From Vitrella brassicaformis (taxonomy: Eukaryota; Sar; Vitrellaceae), in NCBI GenBank assembly GCA_001179505.1, contig CDMY01000584.1, positions 1-40,285 on the forward strand: 40,285 nucleotides of DNA, written 5' to 3'. Below, in pieces: positions 21,039-32,189 of the stretch. The notes beneath the pieces were generated by a model. The model was not told the DNA's origin. It saw only the letters and a program-made list of their open reading frames with translations, and made no database searches. How positions within the stretch are numbered: the stretch's first letter is position 1; every line of letters starts with the position of its first letter. A program made the position numbers and the translations under genes.

Positions 21039-24000
21039 TTAAAAGAGGAAGAGGATGGCCGCAGCCGCGAGAGCGAGTGGCGTGACGAACGAGGCGCCCG
21101 TGGTGAAGGCCGCATTCTTCTTCTTCTTCGGGGTTGCCTGAGGGAATAAGACAAGACAAGGCAGGAGTAAAGCAACGAAGAGGTGGTGAGGTGGTTGCTC
21201 ATTCATTCAGCTAGCCAAGTTATATGCCTACCCCTTGGCCCTCGCTGGGCAGATCGTCGGGGTCTGTCATGGCGGAGAGGTCTCCACTGATGATTTCGTC
21301 GAGGTTGGGTGTGTTGTCAAAGGCCATCGCGAAGGCGTTGTCGAGGTCGCCGGACGACTCAGCCACCATGATGGCCACGTCCAGGCCGTCGTCGGTCGCG
21401 CCGTTCGTCATGACGACAGTCTTCACCTCAACGCTAGGATTGTCCTGCACAGACAGACAGACAGACAGACACAGGCAGGCACAGGGGTCGGAGTACACAG
21501 AAGACAACACGCGCACCGCCCTCCCGCCCTTCCCGCACACTGACTCACCTGGAGTTCGCGCAGGACGAGGTCGCGTGTGCGGAAGAGGCGTCGGAGACGG
21601 CCAGTGCCGGCGCACCTTGCGGATGCTCGGCAGGTGCCCAGGCTGTAGCTGTCAACGCAAAACGTGAAGTCGCCTGGTAGATTGAACGAAGAAAGGAAAG
21701 GAGACGACGAGACACAAAGCGACATGGATGCGGTGTGCGCGTGCGTGCCGTGAGGCTTTTTCGCTTACAGGCATCGCAGGCGATGCTCTTTTGCATGCCC
21801 GTCAGCAGCTGTGCGGCCAGCGCCTACGAAAGCGCCCAGATGCGTGTGTGTGTGTGTATGTGTATGCGTGTGCGTGTGCGTTTATCTGTCCTTTATCTGT
21901 GTCGCTGGCTGCCCGGCTCACCTTGGTGACGTCGCACTTGGTGGGGTCGGTCATGTTGGCCTTGCTGATGCCGTTGATGGTCGTCCTGATCTCATAGCGG
22001 CGGGGCTGCGTCAGGGCTGCTGTGCACTGGGCGTTCGACGTCAAAAGCTGTCGGCAAACAGAAAATCAAATCAGTCACACCAAACGAATGCACGTGAGCG
22101 CTCAATGGATAGATGGACTGCTCGGCTTTTCTCACCGCATCGCAATTGCCGTTGGGTTCCTCCACTGCCTCCTGCAAGCCGTCGCACACATGCACACATT
22201 CTTCCTTCCTTCCGTCCGCTCTCCCCCCTCCTCGCTCAGCTCACTCACTCCTTGACTAAGTGACGTACCGGCAGTGGCGGATCCTCAACCTCTGGAACTT
22301 CTGGCGCGGGGGAGGTCGAAGCATCAGTGCCATCATCATCGGCACCGGGTGTGGTGCTGCTGCCGTCGCCAGTGCCACCGTCGCCACCGTCGCCACCGTC
22401 GCCACCGTCGCCACCGTCGCCACCGTCGCCACCGTCGCCAGAAGAGGGCGTGGGTGAGGTGCTCTCGTCTTCACCACCGTCGCCACCGTCGCCACCGTCG
22501 CCAGAAGAGGGCGTGGGTGAGGTGCTCTCGTCTTCACCACCGTCGCCACCGTCGCCAGAAGAGGGCGTGGGTGAGGTGCTCTCGTCTTCACCACCAGTGC
22601 CGGGATCCTCGCTGGTGCTGGGCTCCTCGCTGGTGCTGGGCTCCTCGCTGGTGCTGGGCTCCTCGCTGGTGCTGGGGTCCTCCGTCGAGCTCGACGCGGG
22701 GTCAAGCCGACGCAGCTCAGCGCCGTCGAAGTCCTCGTACTCGACGTCGATCTCAACTTCACGAAGCTCACGAAGCTCGCGACGGAAACCTCCGTACGTG
22801 CGCTGCTTCTCTGTGCAGAGGCACGCAGACAGACAGACAGACAGACGGACATGAGAAACAGAAATCAGGATCGATTCGCGCTGAGAAGGGTGCTTCGCTG
22901 TGCTGTGGCGTGGTGCGCTTACCGTAGAAGGACTGGTAGAAGAGGGCGCCACAGCAGCTGTAATTCCCCGGGGCGATCTGGATGTACAGAGTGTCGCAGT
23001 CCGGACTCTGCTGAGTGTCTGCAGAAGGCAAGAGCATCCACGGACACCAGCGATGTTTCATATGCAGCACCATCCGTGGCATGCCATTTGCTCACAGATG
23101 TCAAGGCCTTGGCGATTGGGCAGCCTTCCGAATCCCATGTCACCCTGCAGGCAGGCAGAGAGACACAAGAAGCCGGTCAGTCAGCCCCCCGCCCACCCCA
23201 CCCATGCACCCGTCCATTCATCCATCTACCTACCGGGCTATCGCCGGGCAGGGTGTTCAGCTCAGAGGGGTCCTTTGGCTGAAGCTCCCGGAACTCGGCA
23301 TCGTCCTCCTCGAGCTCACGACGGGCTGCTCCGGTGGGCAGCTCGGTGGTCGAAGAGACTTCTTCCTCGGCCGCGGCGGTCGTCGACATTTCTTCCTCGG
23401 CCGCGGCGGTCGTCGACATTTCTTCCTCGGCCGCGGCGGTCGTCGACATTTCTTCCTCGGCCGAGGCGGTAGTCGAGACGGACACGCCACAAGCCTCCGG
23501 TTGCGTGACTGGAGTGGCATCTCCGCCGGGGAGAAGGTCCGCGAACTGTACACACGCAGAAAAGGGGGAAGCGAAGTGTGTGTGAGTGAGTTGTGTCGTC
23601 GCGCTTTAGTGCATGTGTGAGGTCGCCTTACGTTGTTCCAGCAGTACGTGTCGCCAGACTGCAGGACGAAGGAACAACGAAGCAACACCACACAATTCTC
23701 TCCCCTTTCTGTGTTGTTGTTGTCCGTGCCTGTCTGTCTGTGTTGGGGTGGAGGTCTGTGTTGCTTGTGGTACCACTTACCTTGGAGCACAGCATCTTCA
23801 TGTAGTTGTCGCCCCTACGGCGATCGTCACCGGAACCCAATGAGTTGAGAAGCAGGCCAGTGTTGGTGAAGAAGCACCGGTCGGTGCACACCTGCTCGGG
23901 CTTGCCATAGCTCTCCACTTCGGCCAACGCTCCTGACAGCCACAGACAGGAAGAAAGAGGGGAGGAGATGGAAGGGAGATGCGTACCACTGTGGGTCATG

Positions 24001-25113
24001 TGTTCCAGTGTGTGGGCGTATGTGTTACATACCGTGCCGACGGATGGCGACGTCGAGTACCTCCATGTGATGGGGCAGGGCGTCCAAGCAGTAGACGTCT
24101 GTCGTGTCAGCCTGCACAAAGGCAAAGACAGAGATGGCCGCAGTCCCCTCATGTGACTTGATTACGTGCATCTGTGTGTGCCTCCTGGCCATCCCATCCA
24201 CCCACCTTCTTGGCACAGACGGAGTTGAGGGTGCTCATTGCCTTCCGTACCTCTGCACACCCAGGGCCCTTGAAGTCAGCGTCCTCCAGGCGCACCTCCA
24301 TCTTGCGGATGGCGGCCTTGATGCAGCCGTCGACAGTATCCGTGGTACCACACGCCGTCTTGAGGAAGTCGTTGTCGAACATGGCAACGTTGGAGGCGTC
24401 TTCCAAGACCATGGCGCACTCTGGACAGGGTACAGGGGCAACAAGCAGACAGAGACGTTACATGAGGAAGCAGCCAACATGGATGGAACTCTTGTGTGCG
24501 AGTGTGTGCGAAGACCCCACTTACTTCCACCAAGCGGCTGCATGTAGCTGACGAACTCTTCGAACGCTGGGCAGCAGCCGTCTGATGGCCGGAGGTTGCA
24601 CACCGACGGGGGAATGTTGGGTCCGAACTGACACACGCACACACACACACACACAGATGGACGCGTCAGTGCATCGAACTCCTCTTTTCCTGTCTGCGGT
24701 AGCATGGTGTCTGTCGATGTGTACCACGTTGTACAGGGTGGTACTCGGTGAGGACTTTTTGAGGAGGTTAGCGACGTGCTTGAAACGGGTCCCCGCGATG
24801 GAATCAGTACAGAGGTCTGTAACTTCCTCACTGGGCGGATCAGGCGTCTGCAGCAGAAAAAGGGAAAGAGAAGGCCGGTGCGAGGATGGTGCACCATGAA
24901 ATGGTCAGATCTCACCGTACAGAGGACCCTGCGCCGCCATCAGCAGCCACATTGGCCGTACCACCACACAAAACACCACACAAAGGGCATACACGGGCAT
25001 GAGACACAGGTGGACGGCATTCCAACCGTTTTTTGCCGGATCTGCGTGTCGGTTGGGTTCATGGCTTACGTGCTGAGCCCTAGGAGGGCGAAGAAGGCGA
25101 TGAAACGCAGCAT
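21039..25113 (-). CDS. Large secreted Cys-rich protein with repeats and GPI-type C-terminus (paralogue A)
   Basis: Eighteen minus-strand exons: 25113-25070, 24928-24916, 24847-24725, 24627-24525, 24420-24206, 24111-24033, 23932-23781, 23658-23632, 23545-23234, 23144-23096, 23018-22923, 22810-22269, 22171-22136, 22047-21922, 21823-21769, 21673-21549, 21444-21232 and 21137-21039. They are in phase, 802 residues. The signal peptide is MLRFIAFFALLGLST. Cys pairs recur (SDGCCPAF, DRCFFTNT, NYSCCGALFYQSF, FTFCVDSY). Two low-complexity regions are Ser/Thr/Glu (STTAAAEEEM) and Gly/Asp/Ser/Thr/Pro-rich. A final domain TDDGLDVAIMVAESSGDLD is followed by a hydrophobic end (TPLALAAAAILFLF) typical of GPI signals. 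It aligns throughout with the divergent gene at 25590. Exon 2 (13 nt) is the least certain. Function unknown; a cell-surface or wall role is inferred. Confidence 0.72.
22378..22690. repeat. Nested coding minisatellites in paralogue A exon 12
   Basis: Contains a 9-bp unit CCACCGTCG repeated about seven times near 22378-22437, then three copies of a larger module joining GEDESTSPTPSSGD to variable GGD runs, then an 18-bp unit encoding STSEEP or similar repeated four to five times (22603-22680). All keep the reading frame, so copy number can change without breaking the protein. Confidence 0.9.
23361..23480. repeat. 30-bp coding minisatellite, four copies
   Basis: The unit begins TCTTCCTCGGCCGCGGCGGT; copies start at 23361, 23391, 23421 and 23451. 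The first three are nearly identical and the last has diverged. It encodes the STTAAAEEEM decapeptide on the minus strand. Confidence 0.93.
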
Positions 25114-25589
25114 CTTCGTGTGCGAGCAGGTGAAGGTGCTGTTGCCCACGCCTCTCGGGCCCTTGCCGCCTGGGTTGACGATAGAGGACGCCAAGAAGCC
25201 TTTTCTAGCAGAAAAAGAGGGGAAATGACCTCGAAAACAGCAAGAAAAACGCTGGAGAGGCGGGCCAAACCGGTCAGGTTCGCGACTCCGTGAAACCGAC
25301 GCTTTTTCGCTACCTGGCCGACAGCCCCCAGTCTCCCGGGGGAAGACAGAGAAGGAGGGGGAGAAGGGGGGGTGCTGAAAAGGAGGAGGGCATCGCCCCA
25401 TTGCAGTAAGGACGGGCACATCTATGGTCACGCGCTTTCCCTCGGACAAGCCGATCTATTTATTCCCAATTTATTCCGTTCGCCCCCCGTTCGAGAGGAA
25501 GCGACCACCAGCCAGTGTCTTTCCCGACAGTCAGCGCTTAACGCCACCTCTCTGCATTGCAATCCCTCCCCACCCCACCCCCAGACACG
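25114..25589. promoter_or_regulatory. Shared 5' region of the inverted paralogue pair
   Basis: 476 bp. TGCGAGC is at 25121-25127, eight bases above the paralogue A start codon. An A/T-rich stretch, TCTATTTATTCCCAATTTAT, at 25452-25471 is the only TATA-like sequence, 120-140 bp above the paralogue B start. The two gene starts do not look like mirror copies at DNA level. Confidence 0.45.
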
Positions 25590-28555
25590 ATGCAGCTCCG
25601 CCTCGCCCTCTTCGCTCTCTTTTGCTCGGCTGTCTTCTCTGACCACCATGGGGCACCCGTAAGCATGGACAGATGGCAATAAGGACGGCTGAACGGCAGG
25701 TTTTTCGTTTGCTCCCTGTGTGTGTCTGCTCAGGAAAAGAGATGTCGCAAGGCGATTGACAAGCAGAGAGTGGAGGGCATCGCCGAATCGCTCGGATTGA
25801 CAAGCAGCTACCTTCAGACAAAGAGCCCCCTCGACCTCGTCCCCCCCTCCGGCAGCGGCTGCGCTAATGCGCCCAACCAGGGCTGCTGCCAAGCCTTCAC
25901 AATGGCCACCACCAAACTCGCCGAAGGCGTCGCCAGTAAGGGGAATCGTTGCACATGAGCGGATGGATGGTCTATCGCTGCCTGCGTCGCTTCACATGTG
26001 TGGATACGCAGGCCAGGGTGAGATATGCTCTTCGTTGGCGACAAACTTCACGAAGATCCTGGAGCTGGCCTCGTCCGAGACACTCCTCAGCACCGTTTGC
26101 GATGCATCCACGGGTGCTGACACATCGACGGATACAGCACGTACCCTAAGGACGATGTCATGCTGCTTTCGTCGTGTCAGGCTGCTATGCCCAAGCGATG
26201 GAGGCCCTCAAGGAGGGGATGAACAACGCCACTGGCAAGGGAGCTGGCTGCGCCCATGCTCGCAAAATCACCACCGTCTTCGACTCCATCTGCAAAAAGG
26301 TCACAGAGAAGGGAGAAGGGCAGGCAGTAGGATCCTTACTGCGATTCTCCGTCTGTGTGCGTTGTTCAGGATGCTGGGCCGTGGTGCCTGTCCAAGTACG
26401 CTGAGCACCTGGAGATCCTCGAGACCGTCACTGTCGACCACGGTAACAAAAGAGGGAATGGGGAAGCTGTTCGTCCGTTTTATCTATCTAACCTGTCCCC
26501 TTCTTATCCATCCTGCAGCACCCCTGAACGAGAGTGTTGTCAACCTGGCCGCCCTGTGTGCGAATCCTTGCTGGTACAGCAACACCAGGCTGCTTCTCGG
26601 CGTCATGGGCGGCAAGCCCAAGGACGTCAGGGGCAACAAGACGCCCCGGGGCAAGGCTCAGGACTACAAGATGATGTGTGCCAGGGTGGGCAGGAGGGAG
26701 AAGAAAACGCACAAACATCAGTACGCAAGGAGACGCTCTGTCTGTCTGTCTGTCTGTCGGACCGCTTCTTCCGTCAGGCTGGCAAGACCTACTGGTACGT
26801 CAATGGATGGATGGATGGACGGATGGATGGGCGCACACACACACACACACACACAACCAACACACACACACAATACATACGCTCTTGTGTCTGTGTGTGT
26901 CAGCTGGAACAAGGTCGGTCATCCACAGACGCAAACAGAGGGAGACGCCTGCGATTGAGCCTGGCTGGATGGTACACACACCTGAGCTATGCATGTTGTG
27001 CAGTTCGTCGACTTGCTCCCTGAGCCCGCAGAGGGCGCCAAGGGCGACGCTCCACCAGCCTGCGACATGACTGCAATGAACGGCACGGACATGACACAGG
27101 GGAATGCCTCAATGGACGCCATGAGGGAGGCGGCCAAGAAACAGCCGGGAGACAAGGGCGTCAAGGGCGTGGCAGAGCGACTGCAGCAAATCCAGACTAG
27201 TAACGAAGACCTGGCAATCTGATGCCCCCCCCCTGTGTTGTGATGGGTTTGTCTATCGTCAGGCGACTGCGAGGGCATCAACGCAAGGATCGACGAGTAC
27301 GGCTGTTGTGCCGGTCTCTACTACCAGTCCTTTGTCAGCAAGCACCGTGAGGCCAAGCAGTCGCCCAAGCTCCGTGAGCTCCAGACGCCCACAGAGGCTG
27401 CCAAGGAACCAAAGGTGTGCGTTCCATGTGTTGAGATCAGTCGACATCGGCACGTGTCTCTCCTCTTCTGTTGTCCCATCAGGATGACGCGAAGACCACT
27501 CCCCTGCCGTCAGGTGAGGCGGGCGAGGAGGCCAAGAATGAGGCCAAGGCCGAGGCGAAGACCGAGGGCAAGAGTGATGCCAAGGAGAACCGCTTCAAGA
27601 CGCCTGAGGGCCCGGCTGCCGCCAGCGGATGCAAGGACATCTTCACCAAGTGCCCCGTGTTGTCCAAGGCCAAGAGGTACGAGCTCAAGACCCGCGTGGG
27701 CGGCCTGTCGGAGCAGAAACTCAAGAACAACTGCGTCACCAGCCAGGTGAAATGACACCCACACATGGAGGAGAGAGACACAGTACCAAGGCGAGGCTGT
27801 TGTTCCTTTCTCAGGAGTTGGCGACCAACCTGGAGGAGAACATGGAGGAGAGCGTCGACTGCGAGGGCTGCGAGTACGACTTTTGCGTGGGATCGTATAA
27901 CCTCATGTCGTGCCAAGACTCGCCCACCTGCACCGGCGAGACGTCCGACGCCGCCACCGCCCGCCTCCTCGTCACCAAGCCCGTCTTCCTCCGACTCAGA
28001 AGGCTGCAGACCGCCGTCAGACACACAAGACACACGGACAATCACCAAATGGATTTGTCTTTATGGCGCCTTGTTTGGTTGTGTATGCAGGATGACAGTG
28101 TGGACGTGACGACTGTGATCCAGACGGTGAATGCCACGGACGACGGGCTGGACACGGCCCTTGAGATGGCCGAGGCGAGTGGCGACCTCGACGCTGCTGT
28201 GGGGGAGGCACTCGACGAGACAACCACTCTCGACACTGTGGTGGAGGGCAACGCCACACTCACCGTCGACACGGACGACAGCATCCCCACAGCTGAAGTG
28301 GTCAGCAAACACACACCCACACAGGGGATCCCCTGGCCATTCACCCATTTCTGTGCCTTGCGTGTGCAGGTTGAGGTCATTTACGACGACCCCACTGTCG
28401 ACCCCCTTAACCCCCCCTCCCAGCAGACCACCGCGGCGCCAGCACCCACTAACAACAACAACAACAACGATGACGACGACTCTGGCGCCCTGGCCCTCTC
28501 GGCGTCCCTCCTCCCTCTTGCTCTATGCAGTGCGGTCTTCGTTGCTCTCTTCTGA
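25590..28555 (+). CDS. Large secreted Cys-rich protein with GPI-type C-terminus (paralogue B)
   Basis: Fourteen exons: 25590-25658, 25734-25935, 26012-26140, 26181-26299, 26370-26442, 26519-26685, 26778-26794, 26904-26913, 27004-27199, 27263-27414, 27483-27746, 27815-28015, 28091-28300 and 28370-28555. They are in phase, 664 residues. The signal peptide is MQLRLALFALFCSAVFS. Conserved with paralogue A: NQGCCQAF, KCxxKxT..C segments, NPCWYSNTRLLLG, KTYCWNK, FVDLLPEP, YGCCAGLYYQSF, YDFCVGSYNLMSCQ and TDDGLDTALEMAEASGDLD. It has a Lys/Glu/Ala-rich insert (exon 11), an Asn6-Asp4 spacer and a hydrophobic C-terminus (LLPLALCSAVFVALF) suggesting a GPI anchor. Exons 7 and 8 are microexons of 17 and 10 nt. 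Function unknown. Confidence 0.77.
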
Positions 28556-29060
28556 ACCACACACATTAGCTGACAGGCGTGTGCGTAGATAATCCACTGA
28601 CAAGCTGCTGATGTCTCTTCCTCGTTCTGTAGAGTTTAGTTTTGCACACGTAGCCACATTGACGTGCAAGGCACGTAGCGTAGTCTCGGCCATGCTTTGT
28701 GGACAGCCACACACACATACATGTAGCGCAGTCCATATGGTGGTCATGCATGTATCAACACTGTCTTGAAACAAAGACAACACACTCGCATTATGCAATC
28801 GATACGCGTCGCGCCCACTCGCATTATGCAATCGATACGCGTCGCGCCGGATGAATGTCTGTCTGTCTGTCTGTCTGTCTGACCATCCTTTCTTCAAAAG
28901 GAACCGACCTCGTGCACTCTCACACACATCATCTCTCTGTGTCTACGGCCCGCCCCCGTCTACGCCCCTCTCGTCAAATGTACCCGACACAACCGAAAAA
29001 ACTACACTGACCACAGCTTTGCTTGCATCTCGCCAGACGTTCCCCATGAAGGGCATGTGT
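28556..29060. other. Tail-to-tail spacer
   Basis: 505 bp holding the 33-bp duplication listed separately and (TGTC)n at 28855-28880. No supported gene. Confidence 0.55.
28783..28848. repeat. Perfect 33-bp tandem duplication
   Basis: Copies 28783-28815 and 28816-28848 are identical; each contains GCAATCGATACGCGTCGCG. The internal ATCGAT and ACGCGT palindromes make the unit stand out from the CA/TG background. Confidence 0.97.
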
Positions 29061-30064
29061 CTATCCCCTCATCAGCCGGTGTGTCCGTTGCGTGTATGGG
29101 GGTGTGGAGGGGCCGTGCTTGGGATACTCCGGCGAGGCAGGATCAATGGGCCCCCAGGGCATCTTGTAGTGTCGGAACACCTTGAGGTCGATTTGCCATG
29201 GCGTCCCTATCCAGAAGGGCCAGTCCTCATGATCCCTCACCGCACACTGCAGATACAAGACACACAGAATGTGCACGGCAGGCCGCCTCCCGCACGCATG
29301 GTTCTCTCTGCGCTTCTTACCCCGCTGTTGGGGTGGATGAGCACATCGTATATCCTGACACACACGAAGAGGCAATCACGAGGCATCCAGCCAGGTCACG
29401 TTTGCTTGCAGAGCTGTGTGCAGCCCGTACCCTCTATGCTGCGATATCCACTGTGCGAGCGGCGCAAAGTCTTCCAGCTGTCGGCACCAGCAACAGGAGG
29501 ATGACAGCCAACACATGAAAACATACAGACAGACATGAGCCAATGCGCGTCTGTGTTAAGGTGAGGGAGCTCACATGGACATAGATGGCCCATTGCCCGA
29601 CGAGGAACGGTCCGGCGGGAGAGTAGTCGGTCTCGAAGTAGCACGTGGTGTTCTGATGGAACAATGAGGTGCAGTGGTTGGTGATGTTGAAGTGCGTCAC
29701 CAGCCGCTCCTTCAGCCTCTCGGCGCCCTTCGTGTGCTCTTCGTTGTTCTGCAGGCACCAACACACACACACACACACACACAAAACAAACACACAGAGA
29801 CAGACAGACAGACACACAAGACAGACAGAAAAGAAACACCGTCAAGTGCAATGAAGCAGTCCAATTATTGGTCCTTCTGACCTGCCAGAACATTGTGTGG
29901 ATGTGGTACGAGTGGTAGGGGATGCTCTCCAGCTGGGCCTCGGTCTGTGCATCCTCACATAGGACACTGCCGTCTGCGCGTCGAGGCGGTGGATAAAGTG
30001 ACGGGTGTGCGGCCGCCTCTCGATAGAGGAGCACCGCCGCCAACAAGCCTATGAAGAACTTCAT
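29061..30064 (-). CDS. Secreted DOPA 4,5-dioxygenase-family protein
   Basis: Minus-strand exons 30064-29882, 29748-29575, 29477-29431, 29354-29321 and 29246-29061, in phase, 207 residues. After a signal peptide (MKFFIGLLAAVLLYREAAA) comes YHSYHIHTMFWQ, the first conserved His-x-His strand. GPFLVGQWAIYVHLEDFAPLAQWISQHRGIYDVLIHPNSG follows in pieces, then VRDHEDWPFWIGTPWQIDL. The H-x-H, the HPNSG turn and the DHxxWxxWIG ending are the pattern of this small extradiol dioxygenase family, which cleaves catechol rings such as DOPA. A signal peptide is unusual for it. Sequons NIT and NTT are present. The substrate is unknown. Confidence 0.82.
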
Positions 30065-30405
30065 TTCCAGCCGAAAGACTCAAGCAGATCTGAACACACA
30101 CAAAGGAGCACCGGTTTGATTCATGAGATGAGTCTACGTGTGGACACATGCTTACAGCAAGACCACGGCAGCTCCCTTCTCCCTCTTGCTCTCTTCACGC
30201 TTTTGCGAGCTTGCTTTGCGAGCTAAGCTTCTAGTTTCCAGCCGAAAGACTCAAGCAGATCTGAACACACACAAAGGAGCACCGGTTTGATTCATGAGAT
30301 GAGTCTACGTGTGGACACATGCTTACAGCAAGACCACGGCAGCTCCCTTCTCCCTCTTGCTCTCTTCACGCTTTTGCGAGCTTGCTTTGCGAGCTAAGCT
30401 TCTAG
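30064..30405. repeat. Perfect 171-bp tandem duplication in a divergent promoter
   Basis: Copy 1 is 30064-30234 and copy 2 is 30235-30405; they appear identical base for base. Copy 1 begins at the A of the minus-strand ATG (the T at 30064 on the plus strand). Each copy holds two TGCGAGC heptamers (30204-30210 and 30217-30223; 30375-30381 and 30388-30394) and a 32-codon ORF starting at the ATG of ATGAGTCTACG. Confidence 0.96.
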
Positions 30406-30568
30406 ACGTTCGTTCGTTCGTTCGTTCGTTTCTTGCCGGACACCGAGGTCCCGGCCCTGAGGGCAGATGCTGTGTCCATGAACTGATTGACTTTTTCGAT
30501 GGAAAGGGGTTCTATTGGTTGCATTGATTGGTTGTCGTAGGCCAGGTTGAGCATCGGCAGAAGCGGCA
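30406..30568. promoter_or_regulatory. Rest of the divergent 5' region
   Basis: Starts with (CGTT)n at 30406-30430 and runs to the GNAT start. Together with the duplication it gives a 504-bp intergenic 5' region, the longest of the nine. Confidence 0.4.
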
Positions 30569-31762
30569 ATGAACAGGGAGAGCCAAATGGCATTTGGACG
30601 GCTCAGTGAATCTCAAACAGCCGCAGGTGAGCAGCGGAGGAAGGACTGAGTGGCGGACCGATGCGGACACACACTCATGTGCTGCTCACTGATTGCTCTG
30701 CTTTGTCTGCAGCGTGCTACGGCGGGCCTTGTGATCTCTCCGAGCAGCAGCCAGATAGCCTCGACAGCACATTTGATCCTGCTTCTTACGTGACATGCTT
30801 CAAGTGCGGGGCGTCATGTCAGCTATCTGCGGCATTTCGAGGATGGTTCACACACGTGAAGCCCGTCAGAGATGCGCCCGACTCGATGGCTCTCCACGTG
30901 CGGCAGTGCGAAGGCTGCAATTTCTGGGCTGGCATCTACATCGGCAATCGTTGGTGGACGCTGCCTTGTGTGCTGAAGGCCCCTGAGGACAGAGATGGCA
31001 TTGTCGAGGTGCCTACTGGCATGCATGTGGACCGGCTGCGCGTCACCCTGCTCTTGACGGGCATCCACCTGACGGCGATTACGTGGGGGAAAGGAGTCGG
31101 CTTCCTTATGGGTAGGCGTGCACCGGCAAATGGATGGATGGATGGATGGACTGATTGCAAGATGGGCAGCGTGCGCGTGTATACCGTGCCGTTCAGGTGT
31201 GAGGAGCACCACCCCGACTTTCATGTTGTGGCAGCGTGGAATCCCCATGGGTTTCTACTCTCTCGCCCCGTGCAGCCGCGAGGATGAGGAGGGTGCCTAC
31301 CACACCGTGACGCTCCTCAACGTCTTCGTCCGCCCAGACCGGCAGCGACAGGGCATCGGGCGGCAGCTCATCGACCACTTCCGCAGCAACTATCAGTCAT
31401 TCTTCATCCCGCCCCTCCCTCCCTACTCCCCCGTCCCCCCACCAGGCATCGCGGCCCCCCTGTCTGACGCTCTTAGGGGCATGCTGACGCGCCATTACTC
31501 AGCAGATGAGCTGAAGCAGATGGTCTTGATCCCTGATGGCGGCGGCGAGGCCCTCGGCACCGTGTATGACAATGTGATGGGCGGCGAAGAGGGCGGCGTT
31601 AGCAGCGGGCTCGGGAAGCGGAGGGGCCCTCCGACACCGGCAGCTGATGAGATGGAGAGGGAGGGGCAGGACGATTCGTCAGAGAGGGACGCCAAGAGGA
31701 TGCGTGTGGAGGAGGATGTGAGCATGACAGCGGCTGCGAAGACGTGCGAGGGTGCCGATTGA
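30569..31762 (+). CDS. GNAT-family N-acetyltransferase with N-terminal Cys region
   Basis: Exons 30569-30626, 30713-31111 and 31197-31762, in phase, 340 residues. The acetyl-CoA-binding motif A is clear: VTLLNVFVRPDRQRQGIGRQLIDHF (the Q/R-x-x-G-x-G/A loop is RQGIGR). The preceding strand is RGIPMGFYSLAPCS. The N-terminal third has CFKCGASC and CEGC, which may bind a metal. The C-terminal 100 residues are Pro-, then Asp/Glu-rich, with a nuclear-signal-like KRMR. The acceptor substrate cannot be told. The coding start is in a separate short exon whose donor is at 30627. Confidence 0.8.
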
Positions 31763-32189
31763 CGGCAGGGCCTCCGCTGTTGTGGCTTGAGTACAGAGAG
31801 GAGGGAGGCGTGCAGCAGTGGCCTCCCTCCTTAGGCGAGTCGTCGATTTGGTGTGGTGTATGAGTCCATATGTCGTGATGGCGAGTGCATGTTGATTGGA
31901 TTGTGCCTTGATGTCAATTTGTGAAGAGTGATGGTGTGAGAGACAGTGCGGCGCGGTGCGGCAGGTGTACAGTACAGACACCATCAGTACATTTCAATGG
32001 TACCTAGATGCAGCCGACTTGCATCCCCCGTCACCAACACACCGACAGCTACCTAATCTACAGCCGCATCTTGTCTCTCACAGCCGTCACACAAAAATGC
32101 TGACATCGGAGCACCAAACGCCTCCCGCATGCACACATGCACAGAAGCCGACCCGCCACACCGCCAAAGGAGCCATTCGTCCCTCCCTA
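31763..32189. other. Tail-to-tail spacer, nothing recognised
   Basis: 427 bp, mixed composition. No repeat or coding signal I can support. Confidence 0.5.

Noticed and set aside
22378-23480. CRISPR-like repeat array
   Set aside because: The repeats are contiguous, coding and without unique spacers, in a eukaryotic gene.
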